From: JBAZTA01 sp964588175
GTDB taxonomy: Bacteria; Omnitrophota; Gorgyraeia; Gygaellales; Profunditerraquicolaceae
Direction: 5' to 3'
Length of the DNA stretch: 12,635 bases
Assembly: GCA_964588175.1 (NCBI GenBank)
Contig: CAZPNW010000229.1
Location: 1 to 12,635, forward strand
Part shown: piece by piece, positions 7,948 through 12,635 of the stretch
Layout: the number at the start of each line of letters is the position of its first letter
Position numbering within the stretch: the first letter of the stretch is position 1
The notes under the pieces: model-generated
Databases searched by the model: none
What the model was told of the DNA's origin: nothing
What the model saw: only the letters and a program-made list of their open reading frames with translations
Made by a program: the position numbers and the translations under genes

Positions 7948-8333
7948 TACGACAACCCTTCTACATATGTTTTATACGCGGCAGCAGACATAAGGGCGTC
8001 CTTTTCTTTCAGGTCCTTTATCTCAATGACCGCGAACCACCCCTGATCATAGGCGGACTGATTGATCGCCTCGGGTGAACTTTTCAGCTTCTCATTGACG
8101 CTCTTCACAGTTCCGGAAAGCGGCGCGTACACGTCAGAGGCAGCTTTTACCGACTCCACGGTCGCTAAGAATTTTGTTTGCACAACGCTCTCCCCTACTT
8201 TGGGAAGATCGACAAAGGTGATGTCTCCCAGGGAATGTTGAGCGTAATCGGTAATGCCTACGGTCGCCTGTTTTCCGTCAATCTTTGCCCATTCATGCTC
8301 TTTGGTGAACATGAGCCCTTCAGGAATATTCAT
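7947..8333 (-). CDS. gcvH: Glycine cleavage system H protein
   Basis: GcvH is the small carrier whose lipoyl arm shuttles the aminomethyl group between P, T and L proteins. The 128-residue product is of standard length. The lipoylation site is K63 in ATVESVKAASDVYAPLSG, with the typical GITDYAQHSLGDITFVDLPKVG ahead of it and QGWFAVIEI near the end. In this operon it is the likely substrate for LipM and LipA encoded downstream. The ATG at 8333 has AGGGG 6-7 nt upstream. It begins 13 nt after gcvT and its stop overlaps the gcvPA start by one base. Confidence 0.98.
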   Translation of the reverse strand: MNIPEGLMFTKEHEWAKIDGKQATVGITDYAQHSLGDITFVDLPKVGESVVQTKFLATVESVKAASDVYAPLSGTVKSVNEKLKSSPEAINQSAYDQGWFAVIEIKDLKEKDALMSAAAYKTYVEGLS

Positions 8334-8346
8334 CGGTATCCCCTTT

Positions 8347-9441
8347 CTATTTTTTTAAAGAACTTCTCCGGTAAAACGGCTTATTTATTATTGTCGCGGG
8401 GATCTCAAGCGAGCCGGCGGCATCTTTGATGCTGATCTTAGTACCAAGCTTATCGCAGCCCGCTGCGACGTACCCCATGCCGATACCGTAAGAAAGGCTG
8501 GGAGAAAAAGACCCGCTGGTCACAACACCTGCCTCTTTGTTCCCCGAATAGATCTTGTAATTATGGCGCGGCGCACGGCGCGATTCGGTAGAAAAATAAA
8601 CCAGCTTTCGCGCATCGCCGCTTTTGTCTTTAGCGATAAGGGCATCACGCCCGATAAAATCTTTTTTCAGATCGATAAATTTCTCCATGCCGGCTTCAAG
8701 CGGAGTGATATTCTCATCTATATCCTGGCCGTAGAGGGTATAGCCCATTTCCAGCCGCAGCGTATCCCGCGCGCCTAACCCTGCGGGTTTAACCCGGTTG
8801 TCTTTTAAAAGCAGGTTCCAGAGACCGGCGATCTTTTCGTTGCTGAGATATAATTCATAGCCTAATTCCCCGGTATAACCGGTACGGCTGACAACGTTAT
8901 TCTCCCCCAGCAAAACAAAATGATCGAACGTGTAATAGGTCAACGCGGAGATCCGGCTACCTAAGAGCTGGCGCAAAACCTCATGAGCCAGAGGCCCTTG
9001 CAGGTCAAGTTTACCCAGCCGCGCGGATAGATCTTCGAATTTGGCGTCTTTAGACAAATGACGTTTGATATGGGCCGCATCGATATCAATACGGGAAGCA
9101 TTGACCACAAACATCCATTGGTCGATTTTAAGCCGGTAAACGATCAAATCGTCAATGATCCCGCCCGACTCGTTTAACATGGAAGTATAACGGCAGCTGC
9201 CGACGCTCATTACCTCCAGATTTGCTGAAACGATCCTGTTTAAACCGCTTTTTTGAGCGTCCGCATCGATCAAGAACTCACCCATATGGCAAATATCAAA
9301 TAAAGAAACCTGCTGGCGGGTCCACGCGTGTTCGGTAAGGATCCCGCTGTACTGGATAGGCATCAACCATCCGCCAAACGGCCCCATCTGAGCGCCTAAT
9401 TTCTGATGTTCTTGTGTCAACGGAGTAAGTTTTAGGTCCAT
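8347..9441 (-). CDS. gcvT: Glycine cleavage system T protein (aminomethyltransferase)
   Basis: GcvT transfers the methylene carbon from aminomethyl-lipoyl-GcvH to tetrahydrofolate and releases ammonia. The 364-residue product matches the family length. Recognisable blocks are TPLTQEHQKLGAQMGPFGGWLMP (6-28), LFDICHMGEF (48-56) and the folate-site acidic pair in GGIIDDLIVYR (93-103). RTGYTGELGYEL, LGARDTLRLEMGYTLYG and, at the end, GVVTSGSFSPSLSYGIGMGYV complete the pattern. It is the first gene of the gcv-lip operon. The ATG at 9441 agrees with the family start, but no Shine-Dalgarno sequence is visible in the 20 nt before it, unlike gcvH, gcvPA and gcvPB. A strong promoter and a potentially structured leader lie upstream. 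Confidence 0.97.
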   Translation of the reverse strand: MDLKLTPLTQEHQKLGAQMGPFGGWLMPIQYSGILTEHAWTRQQVSLFDICHMGEFLIDADAQKSGLNRIVSANLEVMSVGSCRYTSMLNESGGIIDDLIVYRLKIDQWMFVVNASRIDIDAAHIKRHLSKDAKFEDLSARLGKLDLQGPLAHEVLRQLLGSRISALTYYTFDHFVLLGENNVVSRTGYTGELGYELYLSNEKIAGLWNLLLKDNRVKPAGLGARDTLRLEMGYTLYGQDIDENITPLEAGMEKFIDLKKDFIGRDALIAKDKSGDARKLVYFSTESRRAPRHNYKIYSGNKEAGVVTSGSFSPSLSYGIGMGYVAAGCDKLGTKISIKDAAGSLEIPATIINKPFYRRSSLKK

Positions 9442-9453
9442 GATCGGGAAAAG

Positions 9454-9518
9454 GCAGATAAATAGGAGGTTACCTTGAAAACCACTACAGGCCTCAGAAG
9501 GTAAGAACTAAATACTGC
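9454..9518 (-). other. Potentially structured leader of gcvT
   Basis: The predicted 5' untranslated region runs from about 9554 to 9442, about 113 nt. On the minus strand, GCAG (9518-9515) can pair with CUGC (9457-9454). Inside it, UACCUU (9503-9498) can pair with AAGGUA (9476-9471). Alternative pairings GAGG/CCUC and GGUU/AACC compete with the inner stem. I do not recognise the glycine riboswitch or THF riboswitch consensus. This could be a regulatory leader or chance pairing; only comparison across relatives would decide. Confidence 0.35.
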
Positions 9519-9560
9519 TTTTTTTAAACGGGATTGTAAGAAAGAAAACTACTTGTATTT

Positions 9561-9589
9561 ATTATAGTAAAAAAAACTTATTTAGTCAA
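9561..9589 (-). promoter_or_regulatory. Sigma70-type promoter of the gcv-lip operon
   Basis: On the minus strand -35 TTGACT (9589-9584), a 17-nt spacer and -10 TATAAT (9566-9561) form a near-perfect sigma70 promoter. It predicts a transcript start near 9554. It has the same 17-nt spacer as the lysS promoter at 722-750. It sits immediately downstream (in transcription direction) of the 9-nt direct repeats at 9595-9639. Confidence 0.85.
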
Positions 9590-9594
9590 TATGG

Positions 9595-9639
9595 GCGTTA
9601 ATTTCGTTAGTATCGTTATTTTCATTAATATCGTTGTAC
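9595..9639. repeat. Five 9-nt direct repeats upstream of the gcv promoter
   Basis: Five consecutive 9-mers read on the plus strand as GCGTTAATT, TCGTTAGTA, TCGTTATTT, TCATTAATA and TCGTTGTAC, a loose consensus TCGTTANTA. Read from the minus strand, each carries a form of TAACGA. The array ends 5 nt before the -35 box of the gcv promoter. It may be an operator array for a regulator, or an AT-rich microrepeat; the last unit is the most degenerate. Confidence 0.5.
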
Positions 9640-9649
9640 TCTTCCATTC

Positions 9650-9767
9650 AAGACCGGGACTTATTCATAATAAAGCACTACATCTCAAGTCCCGGTCTTA
9701 TTGCGCTCAAGACTAACAAGACCTGGTCTTGAGTTGTTATCCTTAATTACAGAAAAGACCAGGTCTT
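9650..9767. repeat. Two tandem 13-24-13 inverted repeats built from one 13-mer
   Basis: Four 13-mers fit AAGWCCNGGWCTT: AAGACCGGGACTT (9650-9662), AAGTCCCGGTCTT (9687-9699), AAGACCTGGTCTT (9718-9730) and AAGACCAGGTCTT (9755-9767). Sites 1 and 2 are perfect reverse complements separated by 24 nt, and so are sites 3 and 4. Sites 3 and 4 are also each palindromic around a central base. The two pairs are offset by exactly 68 nt. A further repeat, CTCAAGAC (9706-9713)/GTCTTGAG (9726-9733), overlaps site 3. The array starts 7 nt after the last gene of the hydrogenase operon. No U-tract follows either hairpin, so canonical intrinsic termination is not supported. Confidence 0.8.
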
Positions 9768-9774
9768 AAATAAA

Positions 9775-10245
9775 CTATACCTTCACAAATTCTTTGTCAA
9801 TAAACTCGCTGACTTCCTTGACGATCGCTTCTTTTCTATCCGCAAGCGCAGGGCTCAAACCCTCGCCCATTGCCACATCCTGGGCTTGAATGCCGGCGAT
9901 ATAGATCTTCGCTTTAACTTTAAATTTCCTGGCGAGTTCAAAAATACTTTTCAGATTAAGCTCATGCGAAGAAATGACTCCCGGCAGCTTATCGGCGCGC
10001 ATCCGCCTTAGATCAAAAATAGACAGCTCCCCCGGCGCAAGGCCGGCATCAATAGCATCGATCAAAAGGACTTCCGTATACTCCTGGAGCTTAAAGAGCA
10101 GGCCGAAGCTGGCCGTCCCGAAATCCAGGTAATCAATATTCCGGCGTTTATAAAGAGCAAGGAGAGATTCCAGGACCAGAATTCCGATCCCATCGTCCCT
10201 CCTCAAGGTATTCCCTAAACCGATTACAGCCCTTTTTTTAGACAA
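9775..10245 (-). CDS. [NiFe]-hydrogenase maturation protease
   Basis: This HycI/HyaD/FrxA-family endopeptidase removes the C-terminal peptide of the hydrogenase large subunit after nickel insertion. The 156-residue product has GLGNTLRRDDGIG at 9-21, DAIDAG near D63 and SSHELNL with H94. D17, D63 and H94 are at the positions of the acidic and histidine nickel-sensing residues of the family. The start is a TTG at 10245-10243, because no in-frame ATG lies nearby and the family N-terminus begins right there. It overlaps the end of hydA by 8 nt with no strong ribosome-binding site, implying translational coupling. Its likely substrate is the adjacent HydA. It is the last gene of the hydrogenase operon and is followed by a palindromic array. 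Confidence 0.92.
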   Translation of the reverse strand: MSKKRAVIGLGNTLRRDDGIGILVLESLLALYKRRNIDYLDFGTASFGLLFKLQEYTEVLLIDAIDAGLAPGELSIFDLRRMRADKLPGVISSHELNLKSIFELARKFKVKAKIYIAGIQAQDVAMGEGLSPALADRKEAIVKEVSEFIDKEFVKV

Positions 10246-11590
10246 ATTTCACATCTAAAAGATGGGTCGCGCATGATATACAAGGGTCATATGCCCGCGC
10301 GAGCATCTCTAATTTAAGCGTTATATCGGCTTCACTCAGGCGCCCCACCATTTCCGGGACCATCTTGCGCATATCATCTTCAAGATTCCCGATATTCTGG
10401 TTGGTTGGAATAACACAGTTGGAATGCGTAATATGGCCGGTATCATCAATAGTATATTCATGGACTAACGTACCGCGCGGAACTTCCACGCTGCCAATAC
10501 CGGTATTGGGAGTATATTTCTTATCGGCAACCTCGCTTCTCTTCGGCCAGGAGTTCACCACCACCTTCTTCTCATCCAAACCGTCTTTTAAGATCTTCTT
10601 TAAGATCGCGATCGATTCTTCCAGGCAATGCACCCATTCAACAAGCTGAGCGGCGGTATTTAAATACGGATTATGCACCGGAGCCTTTAAACCAAGTTCT
10701 TTAGCAACCGCTTGAGCCGGCTTATTAAGCAGAGAGGAATTGTTATTAAACCGCGCGAGCGCGCCTACCGCATAAGATTTATTATTAATGGTCGCGATCT
10801 TAGCCTTGGAATAATCGTTTACTGTTTCCGTCAACAAGCTCTTATAGTCCTTGACCTTGGTGCGCTGCCCGTTATTGACCACCAGGTCGCCGTCATACAT
10901 CGCGTATTCTTCATTATTGGAAAGCGATAAATACTGAGACGGACGCTGGAACTCCGGGAACTTCAGTGTTTTAATGATCTTGACCGTTTCTTCGCCATCT
11001 TTACGGCTCTCGAGCATCATCTCGTAGAGCTTCTCCAAGCCTTCACGGGAAGGCAACTGAGTCAGTCCGCCGACGACATAACTAATGGGATGGATATGGC
11101 GGCCCGCGAGCACCTCTCCGGCGTAATCGCTCATGCGCTTCATGCGCAGCGCCATCTCAATGACCGGGCGGTGCGTTTTAATAAGTGGGACAATGCTCTT
11201 AACCCCTAAGAGATCAGGAGCGATAAGGACATAGATATGTAAAATATGGCTATCCATCTGCTCAGTATGCAAAAGCAGTTTCCTCAGCATAACGGTTTCT
11301 TCCGAAGGGGTCACACCTAAAGCAGCCTCAGCCGTCTTCAGGCTGGCAAGCGTATGGCCGCAGGCGCAGATCCCGCAGATACGGCTGGTAATATGCTGCG
11401 CTTCCCAGATCGAGCGGCCCACCAGCATCGATTCAAAGAACCGGGGTGATTCAATGACCTGGAATTCGCATTTGGTCATGGTGCCATCCTTGACATCAAC
11501 GACAATTGAGCCATGGCCCTCCACCCTTGTCAGGTATTGCACATCGACTTTGACATCTTTAGAAATCGTCTTATTTGAATTCTTTGTCAT
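10238..11590 (-). CDS. hydA: [NiFe]-hydrogenase large (alpha) subunit, group 3b-like
   Basis: This subunit holds the NiFe active site that splits or forms H2. From the chosen start the product is 450 residues. The proximal motif RICGICACGH places C72 and C75 as metal ligands (70-79). The distal motif DPCISCATH places C437 and C440 (435-443). Seven residues, LLDVKFV, follow H443 and are presumably cut off by the downstream protease. Such a short tail is typical of sulfhydrogenase-type alpha subunits. The frame is open to 11641, but the ATG at 11590 has GGGAGAG just upstream and leads directly into the family's RVEGHGSI block, so I use it. It overlaps hydD by 20 nt. Group 3b rather than 3c or 3d is inferred from the HydG-like neighbour. 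Confidence 0.94.
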   Translation of the reverse strand: MTKNSNKTISKDVKVDVQYLTRVEGHGSIVVDVKDGTMTKCEFQVIESPRFFESMLVGRSIWEAQHITSRICGICACGHTLASLKTAEAALGVTPSEETVMLRKLLLHTEQMDSHILHIYVLIAPDLLGVKSIVPLIKTHRPVIEMALRMKRMSDYAGEVLAGRHIHPISYVVGGLTQLPSREGLEKLYEMMLESRKDGEETVKIIKTLKFPEFQRPSQYLSLSNNEEYAMYDGDLVVNNGQRTKVKDYKSLLTETVNDYSKAKIATINNKSYAVGALARFNNNSSLLNKPAQAVAKELGLKAPVHNPYLNTAAQLVEWVHCLEESIAILKKILKDGLDEKKVVVNSWPKRSEVADKKYTPNTGIGSVEVPRGTLVHEYTIDDTGHITHSNCVIPTNQNIGNLEDDMRKMVPEMVGRLSEADITLKLEMLARAYDPCISCATHLLDVKFV

Positions 11591-12335
11591 ATTTCTCTCC
11601 CATTGAATCGTTATATAAGGTAAAATGCCGTAAAATATCATCGAGTTTTAAACCGTATTTCAATAAAATATCCTTCTGGCCGTTGGCGGCGGGATTATCC
11701 ACTAACCCGCGGCATCCATAACACCTATTCCCGTTATTGACACACCAGGAATTACACCCTGCCCTAGTGACCGGCCCCATACATTCCTGATCTTTCTCAT
11801 ACCGGCAGACATTCTCATTCATCTTACATTCGGTACACACAGGATAATTAGGCACCACATAGGGCTTTCCCATCAACAGGCATTTGAGCACCGTCACAAC
11901 TTCAGGGACATACACCGGACAGCCATTAATAAAATAATCAACTTTGACCACCTCATGCACCGGCATAGTCTTGATCGTATTGATGATATCAGCCTTATCT
12001 CCATAGACCCGCTGTTTAGCGACATCAAGCGGCGTGCGATTTTTTATTCCATTGATGCCGCCGATAGTCGCGCAGGCTCCCAGAGCGATAACAACTTTCG
12101 CTTTTTCCCGGATGGCCTTAATACGTTTGACATCATGGTCGGTGGTAATACTGCCTTCAACAAAAGCGATATCATAATCCTGCCCGTTTTCCGACATAAT
12201 CTCGCGGAAATTCACGATATCCACCAGGTCCGTGATCGCCAGGAGCGTCTCCCCCATATTGGCAAACTGCAATTGGCAGCCTTCACAATCGGAAAAATCG
12301 AAAAAAGCCACTTTTGGCTTAGATTGCTTTTTCAT
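11571..12335 (-). CDS. hydD: [NiFe]-hydrogenase small (delta) subunit
   Basis: This is the electron-transfer subunit that pairs with HydA. The 254-residue product carries enough cysteines for three [4Fe-4S] clusters. C17 and C20 (CEGC), C88 (GACATIGG) and C139 (NGCPVYVPE) would bind the proximal cluster. Two further groups follow: C167, C170, C177, C185 and C194, C198, C205, C208. It has no twin-arginine signal, so the enzyme is cytoplasmic, unlike uptake group 1 hydrogenases. The pattern fits the delta subunit of NAD(P)-linked sulfhydrogenase. It overlaps the hydG end by 17 nt and the hydA start by 20 nt. The start ATG at 12335 has AAGGAG upstream. Confidence 0.94.
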   Translation of the reverse strand: MKKQSKPKVAFFDFSDCEGCQLQFANMGETLLAITDLVDIVNFREIMSENGQDYDIAFVEGSITTDHDVKRIKAIREKAKVVIALGACATIGGINGIKNRTPLDVAKQRVYGDKADIINTIKTMPVHEVVKVDYFINGCPVYVPEVVTVLKCLLMGKPYVVPNYPVCTECKMNENVCRYEKDQECMGPVTRAGCNSWCVNNGNRCYGCRGLVDNPAANGQKDILLKYGLKLDDILRHFTLYNDSMGEKYDKEFK

Positions 12336-12635
12336 GGCATTCTCCTTTAAAATTTTTTAACTGGCTATAATTGAAGACCGGGCCGGACTGGCAGACATAC
12401 ATACCTTCGATCTGGCAATGGCCGCATTTACCAAGCCCGCATTTCATCCTGCGCTCAAGAGAAACAATGATCTGATGGTCGGGAATATTCTTCTCAATGA
12501 GCTTGGTAATGACAAATTTATACATGATCGGAGGGCCGACAACGACGCCATAGGTGCGGGTCGGATTAATATCGACCCCCGGGATAAGCGTGGTGATCAA
12601 ACCGACATTCCCCGTCCATTCCGGATCAGCCTTAT
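12319..12635 (-). CDS. hydG: Hydrogenase NAD(P)/FAD-binding gamma subunit (3' end only)
   Basis: This is the C-terminal part, about 105 residues, of a ferredoxin-NADP-reductase-like subunit that links the hydrogenase to NAD(P)H; the gene enters from beyond 12635. The frame is open to the window edge, so the 5' end is missing. The fragment reads WTGNVGLITTLI, then YGVVVGPPIMYKFV, the typical NAD-binding end of the FNR fold. It then shows CGLGKCGHCQIEGMYVC, the C-terminal [2Fe-2S] site. This matches HydG of sulfhydrogenases and is also similar to the PyrK-type electron-transfer subunit of dihydroorotate dehydrogenase. The adjacent hydD and hydA favour HydG. The expected upstream neighbour is hydB. 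Confidence 0.88.
   Translation of the reverse strand, partial: KADPEWTGNVGLITTLIPGVDINPTRTYGVVVGPPIMYKFVITKLIEKNIPDHQIIVSLERRMKCGLGKCGHCQIEGMYVCQSGPVFNYSQLKNFKGECHEKAI

Noticed and set aside
9464..9504. Plus-strand mini-ORF: AGGAGG, 5-nt spacer, TTG and nine codons ending in TAA, resembling a leader peptide.
   Set aside because: No plus-strand gene or promoter follows it; the match lies inside the pairing segment of the gcvT leader and is best read as coincidence.
9442..9560. Glycine riboswitch ahead of gcvT.
   Set aside because: The conserved core elements of glycine riboswitch aptamers are not seen by eye, and the leader is too short for the usual tandem form.
9650..9767. CRISPR array (repeat-like 13-mers with 24-nt spacers).
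   Set aside because: Repeats are too short, alternate in orientation, spacing alternates 24/18/24, and no cas genes are present.
12598..12600. TTG at 12600 as the start of a short ferredoxin-like protein.
   Set aside because: The frame stays open to the window edge with family-typical residues before it, so this is the end of a longer HydG-like gene.

Overview
The window reads as a stretch of a Gram-negative, probably anaerobic, bacterial chromosome. Every supported gene is on the minus strand, so transcription runs from high to low coordinates. HldD points to a heptose-containing lipopolysaccharide, ThyX to a lineage without the classical thymidylate synthase, and the NAD(P)-type group 3b [NiFe] hydrogenase to hydrogen metabolism. 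An uncultured candidate-phylum bacterium of the Omnitrophota/Elusimicrobiota kind would fit, but that is a low-confidence inference.

Layout in transcription order. (1) 12635-9775: a hydrogenase operon hydG (3' end only), hydD, hydA and a maturation protease, all overlapping by 8-20 nt. The order matches the hydBGDA arrangement of NAD(P)-linked sulfhydrogenases, so hydB is expected just beyond the window. (2) 9774-9442: the only gene-free stretch over 300 nt. It holds four quasi-palindromic 13-mers arranged as two 13-24-13 inverted repeats, a run of 9-nt direct repeats, a consensus-like sigma70 promoter and a leader of about 113 nt that may fold. (3) 9441-5165: gcvT, gcvH, gcvPA and gcvPB, encoding the glycine cleavage system without its L protein. 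(4) 4972-3265: lipM and lipA, which make and mature the lipoyl group on GcvH. A related imperfect palindrome of about 110 nt lies on each side of this pair. (5) 3087-948: hldD, thyX and a DUF6941-like small protein, closely spaced. (6) 674-1: the 5' end of lysS behind its own consensus-like promoter.

How the genes fit together: GcvT, GcvH and the split GcvPA/GcvPB decarboxylase interconvert glycine with CO2, ammonia and methylene-tetrahydrofolate. LipM octanoylates GcvH and LipA inserts the two sulfurs, so the cluster supplies its own cofactor. ThyX uses methylene-tetrahydrofolate for dTMP, a thematic link only. The hydrogenase could supply reduced pyridine nucleotide for running the glycine system in reverse, which is a hypothesis. 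I see no clearly new multi-gene system. The most unusual content is non-coding: the paired palindromes around lipM-lipA and the operator-like array between the hyd and gcv operons.
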